This document shows, piece after piece, positions 35,870 to 45,695 of a DNA stretch of 64,000 nt. The position numbers and the translations under genes are program-made. Position 1 is the first letter of the stretch; each line of letters begins with the position of its first letter. This DNA comes from Planctopirus ephydatiae (lineage in GTDB: Bacteria > Planctomycetota > Planctomycetia > Planctomycetales > Planctomycetaceae): assembly GCF_007752345.1 (NCBI RefSeq), contig NZ_CP036299.1, forward strand, positions 2,247,001 through 2,311,000, given 5' to 3'. The notes beneath the pieces are model-generated. The model saw nothing but the letters and a program-made list of their open reading frames with translations. It was not told the DNA's origin and ran no database searches.

Positions 35870-36682
35870 ATGCACATTCTCTTAGTGAACGATGACGGCA
35901 TCCACGCCCCCGGCCTCAATAGTTTGCATGCCGAGCTGGTGAAGTTTGCCCAGGTGACGGTCGTGGCTCCGGCTGTTGAACAAAGTGGAGTCGGGCATTC
36001 GATCACTTATCTGCATCCACTTCTGGCCCACCGAGAGTATCGGCAGGACGAGTTTTTCGGCTGGAAAGTCGAGGGGAGTCCGGCTGACTGCGTAAAACTT
36101 GGCATCATGGAACTGGCGCAGCCTCGGCCAGATCTCGTGGTGAGTGGCATCAATCACGGTGCGAATGTGGGCATCAACATTCTGTATTCAGGGACCGTAG
36201 CCGCTGCGATTGAAGGGGCTTTTTTCGGAGTGACCTCATTCGCACTGTCGCAATGGCTGGGAAACAGTGCCCCGAGATTTCCACAAGCTGCCCGCCTGGG
36301 GGCACAACTTATCCAGCAGATTATGGCGCAAAATCCGCCCGCAGGATCACTCTGGAATATCAACTTTCCCACGTGGTCTACAAATGACCAATCGTCTGCT
36401 GAATCATGGCCCAGGGGCGTCCGGTTGACTTCGATGGGAGTCAGCAGGCAACGGGAGACTTTGGAAAAACGGATCGACCCCAGAGGACGCACGTATTATT
36501 GGACGGGTCTGGAACCTATTCACGGTCATGAGCTGGTCGAAGGGAGTGATGTCGCCGCTCTCGTCGATGGCTATGTGACTGTCACTCCACTGCACTTTGA
36601 TCTGACCAATCGATCTCAGCTCACGCAAGCCGAGACGAACTGGTCCCCCCTGGTCATCCCACCGCAGCATGATCAGGAATGA
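35870..36682 (+). CDS. surE: 5'/3'-nucleotidase SurE
   Basis: A metal-dependent nucleoside 5'/3'-monophosphatase of the cytoplasm. The ATG at 35870 gives MHILLVNDDGIHAPG, the invariant SurE start with N7, D8 and D9 as metal ligands. VAPAVEQSGVGHSIT and VVSGINHGANVGINILYSGTVAAAIEG complete the site. The 270-aa length is normal. The open frame upstream is ignored because no family member extends there. The stop overlaps the start of the cation-efflux gene by 14 nt, so the two are translationally coupled. Confidence 0.94.
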   Translation: MHILLVNDDGIHAPGLNSLHAELVKFAQVTVVAPAVEQSGVGHSITYLHPLLAHREYRQDEFFGWKVEGSPADCVKLGIMELAQPRPDLVVSGINHGANVGINILYSGTVAAAIEGAFFGVTSFALSQWLGNSAPRFPQAARLGAQLIQQIMAQNPPAGSLWNINFPTWSTNDQSSAESWPRGVRLTSMGVSRQRETLEKRIDPRGRTYYWTGLEPIHGHELVEGSDVAALVDGYVTVTPLHFDLTNRSQLTQAETNWSPLVIPPQHDQE

Positions 36683-37655
36683 GGCTTTGGAACAATTACC
36701 CGAAGTCCATCTTGAGGCATCAAAAGTAACGTCGAACAACCTTCGTCAGTTGAGGTACCGCGATGCGCTCTTTGGAGCCTGGCTGGGCCTGTGGATCAAT
36801 CTGGCTTTAGGAATTACCAAGTTGATCGCCGGGATTATCGGTCAATCCTTTGCGCTGCTGGCCGATGCCTTCAATTCATTGAGCGATTGTGTCACTTCGT
36901 CGGCGGTGATTTTTGCACTCAACTATTCACAGAGGCCGGCCAACTCAAACCATCCCTATGGTTTCTCGAAAGCCGAGGCTCTCGCGGGCTCACATGTGGC
37001 ACTGGCAATTCTGATTTCATGTTTTCTCTTGGGATGGGAGGCCATTGAACGTTTGACAGTTCAGCACGGTTTGCCACCCTGGTGGACGTTGGCCGTGGCG
37101 GCAGCCAATGCCGTCATTAAAGAGTCGCTGTACTGGTACAAACTGAAGATTGCCAAAAGCACGGGCAGTACGGCCCTGCTGGCTCATGCCTGGGACCACC
37201 GCAACGATGCGCTGTGTTCGGTGGCTGTACTCATTGGCCTGAGTGTCGTGCGAATCGGTGGCGAAGCCTGGCGATCGGCAGATGAGGTGGCTTCGCTGGT
37301 GGTGGTGTGTGTGGTCGGATTTTCCGCAGCCAGCATTTTTCGGCAAAGTCTGCGCGAGATGCTGGATCTGCAAATCGATGAGACCGAAGTGGATGCCATG
37401 CGCGCCACTGTTCAGAGAGTTCCCGGAGTGCAGGGCATTGAAAAGTTTCGAGTTCGGAAAACAGGGATAGAACAGATTGCCGAACTCCACTTGCGGCTCC
37501 CTGCGGAAATCACCGTCTTCGCAGGCCATGCTCTTGCTCATCAGGTGAAAGCCGAACTGATGCAGCAGCATCCCATGCTCAGAGATGTGATCATTCACGT
37601 TGAGCCGGCAAGCGAACCAGCCAGCCACAGTTCGCCGGAAGAATCATCAAGATGA
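36669..37655 (+). CDS. Cation diffusion facilitator family transporter
   Basis: A CDF metal/proton antiporter of 328 aa with about six membrane helices and a C-terminal cytoplasmic domain (about 235-315, VPGVQGIEKFRVRKTG). The transport site in helix 2 reads N69-x3-D73 (LLADAFNSLSD), and helix 5 reads D176-x3-D180 (WDHRNDALCS). Classical zinc CDFs use D/H-x3-D and H-x3-D, so the metal cannot be assigned from motifs. The gene begins inside the last codons of surE. The 14-residue tail is Ser/Glu-rich. No metal-responsive regulator is adjacent. Confidence 0.92.
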   Translation: MIRNEALEQLPEVHLEASKVTSNNLRQLRYRDALFGAWLGLWINLALGITKLIAGIIGQSFALLADAFNSLSDCVTSSAVIFALNYSQRPANSNHPYGFSKAEALAGSHVALAILISCFLLGWEAIERLTVQHGLPPWWTLAVAAANAVIKESLYWYKLKIAKSTGSTALLAHAWDHRNDALCSVAVLIGLSVVRIGGEAWRSADEVASLVVVCVVGFSAASIFRQSLREMLDLQIDETEVDAMRATVQRVPGVQGIEKFRVRKTGIEQIAELHLRLPAEITVFAGHALAHQVKAELMQQHPMLRDVIIHVEPASEPASHSSPEESSR

Positions 37656-37692
37656 CCACATGGACAATTCTGAAATGTCTCCACAGAAGTTG

Positions 37693-38988
37693 TCACGCCC
37701 ATATGGCACCTTCTGGAAATCGATAGGCCGCAATGGTCTCGGGAAGCATTTCGATGCTGTAACCCGGTGCCAAAGGAGCCTGGTAGCGCCCATTCTTCAT
37801 CGAGATCGGATGGACGAAATGTTCATGCAGATGATCGGCATGTTCGCAGAAGCGATTTTCCCAGCTACCGCTGATCGCAATAAAGTCGATCATCGAGAGA
37901 TGCTGCACGTATTCACATAACCCGACACCACCGGCATGGGGGCAAACGGGGATACCAAATTTTTCGGCCAGCAGCATGACCGCCAGAACTTCGTTCACAC
38001 CTCCCAGGCGGCAGCTATCAATCTGACAGATGCCAATGGCCCCCGCCTGCAAAAACTGTTTGAACATCACTCGATTCGCGCAATGCTCACCTGTGGCGAC
38101 GGCAATCGGATGCACTGCTTTGGCAATGGCCGCATGACCGAGAATATCATCCGGGCTGGTGGGTTCTTCGATGAACCAAGGGTGGAATTTCGCGAGTTCA
38201 CGTACCCAGTCGATCGCCGTTGAAACATCCCAGACCTGATTCGCATCGATCATGAGGCGGCGTTCAGGGCCAATCTCTTCGCGAATGATCGTTAAGCGGC
38301 GGAGATCGTCGTCGAGATTCCGTCCCACTTTGACTTTGAAGACTTCCCAGCCTTGTGCCAGATTGGAGCGACACAACTGTCTCAGTTTCTCATCTGAGTA
38401 TCCCAGCCAGCCGGCACTGGTCGTGTAGGCGGGATAGCCTGTGGCCAGCAACTGCTCGACACGCGCGGATTTGCCGGCCACTTTTCGTTCGAGACGTTCG
38501 ATGGCTTCAGCGGGTGTCAGCGCATCGGTCAGGTATCGGAAGTCGATACAGTTGACCAACTGTGCGGGAGTGAAGTCGGTGACGAGTTTCCAGAGGGGCT
38601 TCTGTTCGATTTTGGCCCAGAGATCCCAGAGCGCATTGACCAGAGCGGCCGTGGCGAGATGGATCACGCCTTTCTCTGGGCCCAGCCAGCGTAACTGGCT
38701 GTCACCCGTCAGTTCGCGCCAGAATTGGCCGGGAGCTTCGGTGAACTCGCTCAGATCTCGACCAATGAGGAGTTTGCCCAGCGATTCAATGGCCGCCACA
38801 CACAGTTCGTTTCCTCGACCGATGGTAAATGTCATGCCATGCCCCGCGGGGAGCGCTGCATCATCGGTTTTGAGAATTACATACGCGGCTGAATAGTCCG
38901 GATCCGGATTCATCGCGTCGGAACCATCCAGCAGACGCGAGGTGGGAAAACGGAGATCAATGGCCTGAATCCCGGAGAACTTGGGCAT
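37693..38988 (-). CDS. L-fuconate dehydratase (enolase superfamily)
   Basis: Dehydrates L-fuconate to 2-keto-3-deoxy-L-fuconate in L-fucose breakdown. GGGGAG lies seven nt before the ATG. The 431-aa length and sequence fit the FucD group of the mandelate racemase subgroup. Catalytic features are KVKVG (K-x-K base), metal ligands in MIDANQVWD, FIEEPTSPDD and VATGEHCANR, and the opposite-face His in CPHAGGVGL. GSWENRF follows. Mandelate racemase-like paralogues are possible, but the N-terminal DLRFPTSRLLDGSDAMNPDPDYSAAY is characteristic. No other fucose genes are near. Confidence 0.88.
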   Translation of the reverse strand: MPKFSGIQAIDLRFPTSRLLDGSDAMNPDPDYSAAYVILKTDDAALPAGHGMTFTIGRGNELCVAAIESLGKLLIGRDLSEFTEAPGQFWRELTGDSQLRWLGPEKGVIHLATAALVNALWDLWAKIEQKPLWKLVTDFTPAQLVNCIDFRYLTDALTPAEAIERLERKVAGKSARVEQLLATGYPAYTTSAGWLGYSDEKLRQLCRSNLAQGWEVFKVKVGRNLDDDLRRLTIIREEIGPERRLMIDANQVWDVSTAIDWVRELAKFHPWFIEEPTSPDDILGHAAIAKAVHPIAVATGEHCANRVMFKQFLQAGAIGICQIDSCRLGGVNEVLAVMLLAEKFGIPVCPHAGGVGLCEYVQHLSMIDFIAISGSWENRFCEHADHLHEHFVHPISMKNGRYQAPLAPGYSIEMLPETIAAYRFPEGAIWA

Positions 38989-39040
38989 AAGGCAACTCCC
39001 CTAGCACGATCAAGTTGAAGAATATTGCAACAACCACCCA

Positions 39041-40411
39041 CTACCATTTGGTGCGACCGGAACGCTCGAGTGAGAGAACTGAGCTGCCATTGCGGAAGAC
39101 GGTGACCGTCCCCGTGGATTGGCTGACCGTGATCGCCATGGCTTGTGTGTGAGCCGAGATGGCGGCTGCGGTTTGATGGCGTGCCCCCAGACCATGTGCC
39201 ACACTTCCCGAAGCGGATTTGGGAGTGAGGTAGGTTCCCGCAGAAAGCACAGTTCCGTCGCCCTGAATGATAAAGGCCCCGTCGATGAGGGCGAACTCCT
39301 TCATCGTTTCTGCCAGGCTCGGATCGAGGACATTTCGCAGTTGCCGGGCATAACCATGAAAAGGGTTAAGCACGAGTTGCTGTGAGTGCCTCAGTACCTG
39401 CCGGGAATCACCAATCACGAACAAGGCACCAATGGGGTGCGCTTCGCGACCTTCGGCGGCAATCTCGATCGCCAGAGTCAAGACGCGCAGCATGACAGCG
39501 GGACGTACGACATCCGCACCACGTCGATTTTTTTCTGAGAGCATCGCCCGAAAATGGACTTCCGGTTTGGTGACATTGATGCTGTCGAGCCGGCGACCAT
39601 CGGGGCCTGTCACACAGACCACGCTGTTTTTTTCGGTGAGTAAACCGCTGGATGCAGCCAACAAGAGCCCGAGATTGGCGCGATCCGCACGAGAAAGCGA
39701 TGCGTGTGCCACATCAAAAATATGCAGATCTTCCCGCTTATGATCGAACTCTTCAGAGTGTTGCGACGTAACCAGGAGCAAGCGGCCCTTGTAGTTGGCC
39801 AGTGCCTCCCACGGAACGTTTTCCACTCGCTCGACCGCCAGAAGCAAAGCCTGGGCGGCGAGGCTTTCTGTCAGCTGAATAGCAGTCTTCACCATGTTGA
39901 CAGTCAAGCGGGGAATGCTCGGCCCCCGGACGGGACGATTCTCAGGCTGAATACCGGCTTGCGTCATCAAGAGCAGATCGATGGCCTTGATGTCTTTGGC
40001 GTCAATCAGATTTTGTCGGAAGTCGGGACTTTTGAGCAGTTCGGCAAGAGCAGCGAGAACTTCCACATGTGTCTGCTGCAGTCGGCGCCCAATGACCAGG
40101 AGCACAATCAGTTGGACATTAACGCCGGCAGGCCCGCCATAATCGACGCGAGATTTGCTGCGACCGAGGACGATGCGGAAGTCGCCATCCCAGTCGATAA
40201 ATGCATGTGGTAATGCAAAGTCATTGGCCACAAGGGTTTGTGCGGCGGCCTCACGTTCCTCGATGGCTTCGAGAACATTTTCAGGATTGATTCCATCATC
40301 ATCCCAGTTGGCGGCCTGAACCAGAGCGCGGATCGCTCCCTGACGCGTTTTGGCAGTCAACTCGACAATCCGGATTCCACTGACCAGGTCTGCCAGATCC
40401 ACGATGATCAC
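39041..40411 (-). CDS. PTS EIIA (type 2)-like domain fused to a diadenylate cyclase (DisA_N/DAC) domain
   Basis: A 456-aa cytoplasmic fusion starting at a GTG at 40411. Residues about 5-150 resemble PTS EIIA-2 domains (the Fru/Ntr type), with the phosphorylatable H69 in DFALPHAFIDW and the helical DAKDIKAIDLLL end. Residues about 170-300 resemble the pyruvate-kinase alpha/beta-like module found before archaeal DAC domains. Residues about 335-446 form a DAC domain: I376-DGA-F for substrate and GLGA-R411-H412-Q413 for nucleotide. Canonical DAC proteins read R-H-R, so the third position differs here. The protein should make c-di-AMP and could be gated by EIIA phosphorylation. No DhaL/EI/HPr gene is adjacent. 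It lies 52 bp upstream of fucD on the same strand. Confidence 0.82.
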   Translation of the reverse strand: MIIVDLADLVSGIRIVELTAKTRQGAIRALVQAANWDDDGINPENVLEAIEEREAAAQTLVANDFALPHAFIDWDGDFRIVLGRSKSRVDYGGPAGVNVQLIVLLVIGRRLQQTHVEVLAALAELLKSPDFRQNLIDAKDIKAIDLLLMTQAGIQPENRPVRGPSIPRLTVNMVKTAIQLTESLAAQALLLAVERVENVPWEALANYKGRLLLVTSQHSEEFDHKREDLHIFDVAHASLSRADRANLGLLLAASSGLLTEKNSVVCVTGPDGRRLDSINVTKPEVHFRAMLSEKNRRGADVVRPAVMLRVLTLAIEIAAEGREAHPIGALFVIGDSRQVLRHSQQLVLNPFHGYARQLRNVLDPSLAETMKEFALIDGAFIIQGDGTVLSAGTYLTPKSASGSVAHGLGARHQTAAAISAHTQAMAITVSQSTGTVTVFRNGSSVLSLERSGRTKW

Positions 40412-40755
40412 CCCCGGAAGCTGACTGTAACTGATTTCATCAAATGTCCCAACTTCTGTGATTATCAGTAGTTATAAACATGAGATGATCTTGTGCCAAC
40501 CCCACGAAATTCGCGAAGTTCACTTTCTCGGCGGTCGATCAAATATAGCTGAAGCGGAAAGGTGCGTATGTTAAGAGGAGTTTCAGAGGTTGAGAAAGTG
40601 TTGAGAAATGCTGTTTTTTTCGTGAGTTTTACTATCGGTCAACTTTGAGTCGGTTTCCGAACTTGTCTCAATTTGGTAGATGGCGTAATAATTAAAGTAG
40701 ATGGTGACTGTTGGTTCATGTAAGGGTTGGTGGTTGATGGCTTGAAGGTGTACAG
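40412..40755. other. Intergenic region between the divergent cyclase gene and a small gene
   Basis: A 344-bp AT-richer stretch with no recognisable gene. Two TTGAGAAA copies occur near 40592-40610. No ydaO-type c-di-AMP riboswitch was recognised. A GAAGGTG site lies just before the next ATG. Confidence 0.4.
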
Positions 40756-41118
40756 ATGGCGCAGTTTCATCCAGGTGACTATGTGGTTTTTCGAATCACC
40801 AAGTTCAGTACTGAGCCTGGGCCGCGTGCTCAGGATGTGCGCCCTGCCCCTTTTGGCGAAACTTACAACTACTACGTTGATAAGTACTGGACAGTTCGCT
40901 CAGTCTCTCCTGATGGCACCTTGCAGCTCGTCACTCGTCGAGGCAAGCAGCATCAAGTCAACGTGAACGATCCCAGACTGCGTCATGCGACTTTGTTCGA
41001 GAAGTGGTTCAAGGCAGATCGCTTTCCGACAAAAGACACCTTTTCTCAGGTCTCACAGAACGGAATGAACACCCCCGATTCCGGGCGGGTGGCACAGATT
41101 TCTGGTGGGATGCGCTGA
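40756..41118 (+). CDS. Conserved planctomycete small protein of unknown function
   Basis: A 120-aa protein with a good ribosome site (GAAGGTG) before the ATG. It opens MAQFHPGDYVVFRITKFSTEPGPRA. The middle YYVDKYWTVRSVSPDGTLQLVTRRGKQHQVNVNDPRLRHA resembles a small beta-barrel, possibly SH3- or KOW-like. I recall similar proteins in other planctomycetes with the HPGDYVVFR and RRGKQH motifs. There is no signal peptide or membrane helix. The function is unknown. Confidence 0.75.
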   Translation: MAQFHPGDYVVFRITKFSTEPGPRAQDVRPAPFGETYNYYVDKYWTVRSVSPDGTLQLVTRRGKQHQVNVNDPRLRHATLFEKWFKADRFPTKDTFSQVSQNGMNTPDSGRVAQISGGMR

Positions 41119-41214
41119 GCTCTGGTTTGCTGTGTTTCAGGTTGCTGTATTTTTGGCCCTGAATTCCGCTCCGTGAATTCGGCGAAACCACATTCGCAGA
41201 GAACTGTTCAATCC

Positions 41215-41453
41215 ATGAACAGTGAATCCTTCTCTCCGCTTTCTCTGGCTTCTTATGGCACAGTCCATCTTGTGACGCAGGGTCAAAACTCACCGCTGAC
41301 GCGCCAGGTTGTGGATCGATGAGCGCGGAAGTAGACTTCCTGTGAATTCAGGAAGTTCTGAGGCGAGAGAGATTTTGTCATCTGGCAAAGTGAACATTCG
41401 ACCGGCACGATTGTCCGTGTCAGGATTGTCAGCGTCAAATTGACAGTCGAATG
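41215..41453 (+). promoter_or_regulatory. Candidate structured leader of ilvH
   Basis: A 35-codon ORF (41215-41322) ends 12 nt before an 8-bp hairpin (41335-41342 with 41349-41356). A long-range inverted repeat (CATTCGAC 41395-41402, GTCGAATG 41446-41453) follows. An 11-nt palindrome GTCAAATTGAC lies inside it (41434-41444). The ORF has four Leu and four Val but no run of them and no Ile, so classical attenuation is only a possibility. The whole 41119-41563 gap has no other gene. Confidence 0.3.
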
Positions 41454-41563
41454 ATTACTGAGGCATGACGTCAATCTGGTCTCAGGAGATAAGCCAGAAT
41501 TGAATGGTTTCAATTCGCCTTATGACATCCTGTTTGAAGCGTATCAATTAAGAGATCAAGTCG

Positions 41564-42112
41564 ATGATGAAACATGTTTTGTCGGCCATGGTGATGAATC
41601 AGCCAGGCGTTCTGGCCCATATTTCCGGGATGCTGGCTTCCCGTGCATTCAATATTGAAAGTCTGGCTGTCGGAGAGACGGAAAGGCCAGATTTTTCCCG
41701 GATCACGTTTGTTGTGGCAGGCGACAATAAAGTTGTCGATCAGGTCCGTAAGCAGCTCGAAAAGATTGTCACCGTGGTCAAGGTGATGGATTACCGCGAT
41801 CAGGACATTCTTGAGCGGGATCTCATGCTGTTGAAGGTCTCGACGGTTGAAAGTGGACTTTCCAAAGTCAAAGAACTGGCGGAAATCTTCCGCGCAAAGA
41901 TCGTCGATGTGGGCCAAAGCCACGTCATGATCGAACTCTCCGGGCCGGAACGCAAAATCGACGCTTTTATCGATCTGATGCGACCATTTGGCATCCTCGA
42001 ACTGGTGCGTACCGGACGGATTGCACTGGCTCGGGAAGTGTCATTGTCTGTCGAGGATGCTCTGAAGCCTCCGACCCCTTACGATACTTCCGAAGTCGAA
42101 ATCGAAGTCTAA
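41564..42112 (+). CDS. ilvH: Acetolactate synthase small (regulatory) subunit
   Basis: The regulatory subunit of acetohydroxyacid synthase, giving valine feedback. The 182-aa product has an N-terminal ACT domain (about 4-76; VMNQPGVLAHISGMLASRAFNIESLAVG) and the IlvH C-terminal domain (about 85-160; DLMLLKVSTVE, RAKIVDVGQSHVMIELSG). The length is slightly above the usual 160-170. The catalytic subunit gene ilvB is not adjacent. ilvC begins 295 bp downstream on the same strand, so a shared leader transcript is possible. The ribosome site is weak. Confidence 0.95.
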   Translation: MMKHVLSAMVMNQPGVLAHISGMLASRAFNIESLAVGETERPDFSRITFVVAGDNKVVDQVRKQLEKIVTVVKVMDYRDQDILERDLMLLKVSTVESGLSKVKELAEIFRAKIVDVGQSHVMIELSGPERKIDAFIDLMRPFGILELVRTGRIALAREVSLSVEDALKPPTPYDTSEVEIEV

Positions 42113-42407
42113 GCCGAATGGATGTGGGGTCACATTTTCTGGTGAAACGATTCCCCTGTCATGAGTTCGACTTCACGGGAATTGACGGCGATCAGCGAAC
42201 TTCTGGCACCTTTTCTTGCAATTGGTGCCCACTCTGCTGAAAATCTGCGGGAATTGATTAAACTCTCGCCTTACGGATCGATTCTCGAAAGGTTCTAGCA
42301 CCTTGGCGGGCATCGCTGGTTTGTTCTGTCTGTTAATCAACTCTGTCAGTTAATCAACAGAGCGAGACTTGTTGCTTTTTGACACTCTACGAAAGAATCA
42401 CAGCACC

Positions 42408-43412
<1,005 letters not shown>

Positions 43413-43463
43413 GCCGTAAACATCGAAAGCGCCGATTCCCAGGAATCTCTCGCTTTGACAATC

Positions 43464-43505
43464 ATCGACCCCGGTTGTGCTCGCTGCAACCGGGGTCGAT
43501 TTTTT
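43464..43505 (+). terminator. Intrinsic terminator after ilvC
   Basis: A 14-bp perfect stem (43464-43477 with 43487-43500) is followed by a T6 run ending at 43505. It lies 52 nt after the ilvC stop. Confidence 0.92.
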
Positions 43506-43532
43506 GCCAGAGGAGTTGCAAAGCGGATTCTC

Positions 43533-44024
43533 CTATTCGGCAAATCGCTCCATGGCGAGTTCAAAGTGATGTCTGGCGGAGCGACCGCTGATGGTCGTAC
43601 GGCTGATCAGTTCCCGGGCAATCTCCTCCACGGCCAGCCATGGGCCTACCTGGGAAAGAATATGCTCGACCTTATTGAGCAGCCGCTGTTCCAGACGTTC
43701 GACTTGCCTGATGTTGGTCGCCCGCATACTCGAAAAATGTCTGACTTGCCTTAAATCACTCACGGCGCCTTCCCAGCGATAATCGCCTCGATACCTTGCT
43801 TCAGCCGCGACACCCGCCAGGAGAATCAGTATCTCTCCTTCCAGCACATCTTTGCTGGGCTTGAAATTTCCTTTGTTCAGCCGGCATTGACCCAATCGCA
43901 AGCTGTTAGGCTCGATGGTCACTTCGTGAACAGGTCTGCCCAGAAAAAGTGCGACCACCGCATGCCCCGCTTCGTGGTAAGCGGTCGCAGTCAATTCGGT
44001 CTGTGGGAGAGGTGCGGAGTCCAT
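43533..44024 (-). CDS. Stand-alone M41 (FtsH-type) peptidase domain
   Basis: A 163-aa protein consisting only of an FtsH-like M41 zinc-protease domain without the AAA ATPase. The metal motif H17-E18-A-G-H21 is intact, and D90 in GAVSDLRQVR matches the third ligand of FtsH. There is no membrane segment or signal peptide. It begins 29 bp after the murA stop on the same strand, so the two are probably cotranscribed. Without its own unfoldase it may act on partly folded proteins, be inactive, or use a separate ATPase. No ribosome site is evident before the ATG. Confidence 0.82.
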   Translation of the reverse strand: MDSAPLPQTELTATAYHEAGHAVVALFLGRPVHEVTIEPNSLRLGQCRLNKGNFKPSKDVLEGEILILLAGVAAEARYRGDYRWEGAVSDLRQVRHFSSMRATNIRQVERLEQRLLNKVEHILSQVGPWLAVEEIARELISRTTISGRSARHHFELAMERFAE

Positions 44025-44053
44025 AAGGGGTTCAATAACCCGAGGAATGAATA

Positions 44054-45541
44054 CTATGGAAGATCGACAGCTGGTGCTGTGAAATTATCGGATTGTGAAA
44101 CCATGGGGTTGGCAATCGAATAACCGTCGCTTAGAAAATGAGGTTTTGTCGGCTGATTCTGGAAAGGTTGAGTGAACCTGCCGGGGATCTCCTGGATTTT
44201 GTGTTGCTCAATCGTTGATTCTCCCGTCATGCGGAGGCTGTCCGGCAAGGCTTCGGGATGGTCGGTTGTTCTTTGAATCTGTGCACCGAGTTGTCGCAGC
44301 TTTTCGTCGTGCTTTTCATAGCCACGATCCAGATGATACACACGACGAATGACGGATTCGCCCTCTGCAGCCAGAGCGGCAATCACGAGGGCAGCACTGG
44401 CTCTTAAGTCGGAAGCCATCACATTGGTACCACTCAAATGTGCGGGCCCGGCAATAATGGCACTCGCCCCTTCCCGGCGAACTTGTGCCCCCATTCGTAA
44501 CAATTCAGGCACATGCATAAACCGGTCGGGGAATACTTTGTCAGTAATAATGCTGATCCCCGGGACAAGGCAAAGCAGGGCTGTGAGTTGTGCCTGAAGA
44601 TCGGTCGGTACTCCAGGATAAGGCAATGCGGTGCAATCAGCCGGATTCAAGTGGGCGGCACCTGAAACATGCAGGCCTGTCCGACCATCGCTCGTTGAGG
44701 AGGGTTCAATTGAGACTCCAATCTGACGCAGGATGTCGATCACTGCCGAAAGGTGACGCGGCTGGGCATCTTCAATCAAGACATCGCCGCAAGTGGCTGC
44801 GGCAGCAATCATCATCGTGCCAGCTTCGATCCGATCGGGAATGACGGCATGCTCCACGCCATGCAACTCGTCAACACCTTCAATCTCGATGACGGGTGTG
44901 CCGTGCCCGGTGATGCGGGCCCCGGCGGCATTCAGAAAGTTTCCCAGATCGACGATTTCCGGCTCACAGGCTGCTGCCGAGATTCGAGTCATCCCTCGTG
45001 CCAGGCTTGCGGCTGTCATGATGTTTGCAGTCCCTGTGACCGTGCTGCCAAATGGGCCACCCAGGTAAATCTCTGCGCCATGCAGCCGTGTGGCGTCGGC
45101 GTGAACGTAGCCTCTTTCAATACGAATCCGAGCTCCCAGTGCCACCAATCCTTTGAGATGCAGGTCGATTGGTCTGTGACCAATATTGCACCCGCCGGGA
45201 AGTGAAACAACGGCTTTTCCCCAGCGTGCCAGAAGAGGGCCCAGGACACAGACGCTGGCTCGCATTCGCCTGACCAGATCGTAATCGGCAATACCGGTTG
45301 TTGCCTGGGGAGGGGTAATGGCCAATTCACCTGTCGAGAGATCCCGGGTGACAACAGCTCCCAATGATTCGAGTACTTGTGTTAATGTCGAGACATCAGC
45401 CAGTTGAGGAACACGCCGCAATTGTGATAAACCACTGACGGCAATCGATGCTGCCATAATCGGGAGAGAGGCGTTCTTGGCGCCAGCGAGGCGGACATTG
45501 CCGGCCAGTGGGATGCCTCCCCGAATAATCAGCATGTCCAT
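44054..45541 (-). CDS. murA: UDP-N-acetylglucosamine 1-carboxyvinyltransferase
   Basis: Catalyses the first committed step of peptidoglycan synthesis. The ATG at 45541 ([12 protein letters not shown]) has AGGAG seven nt upstream; an in-frame start at 45577 lacks it. The 495-aa product is about 75 residues longer than typical MurA, from a C-terminal tail of mixed composition. K22-N23 and C118 in [14 protein letters not shown] are the PEP-binding and catalytic residues. The retained Cys predicts fosfomycin binding. It precedes the M41 gene and follows the protease gene at 155 bp. Confidence 0.93.
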   Translation of the reverse strand: MDMLIIRGGIPLAGNVRLAGAKNASLPIMAASIAVSGLSQLRRVPQLADVSTLTQVLESLGAVVTRDLSTGELAITPPQATTGIADYDLVRRMRASVCVLGPLLARWGKAVVSLPGGCNIGHRPIDLHLKGLVALGARIRIERGYVHADATRLHGAEIYLGGPFGSTVTGTANIMTAASLARGMTRISAAACEPEIVDLGNFLNAAGARITGHGTPVIEIEGVDELHGVEHAVIPDRIEAGTMMIAAAATCGDVLIEDAQPRHLSAVIDILRQIGVSIEPSSTSDGRTGLHVSGAAHLNPADCTALPYPGVPTDLQAQLTALLCLVPGISIITDKVFPDRFMHVPELLRMGAQVRREGASAIIAGPAHLSGTNVMASDLRASAALVIAALAAEGESVIRRVYHLDRGYEKHDEKLRQLGAQIQRTTDHPEALPDSLRMTGESTIEQHKIQEIPGRFTQPFQNQPTKPHFLSDGYSIANPMVSQSDNFTAPAVDLP

Positions 45542-45695
45542 CCATGGACTCCTCTGGATTTCAATCTGGTAAGTCAATGGCTTACCTTGGCCCGCATGAT
45601 CTTAACGTGAGTTCAACATGACAAACAATTGTTGGCAATGTCAGTTTTCGGGAGAGTCTTGCCTTTGATCGAGACTAGAGCTTTGAGCTTCGAGA

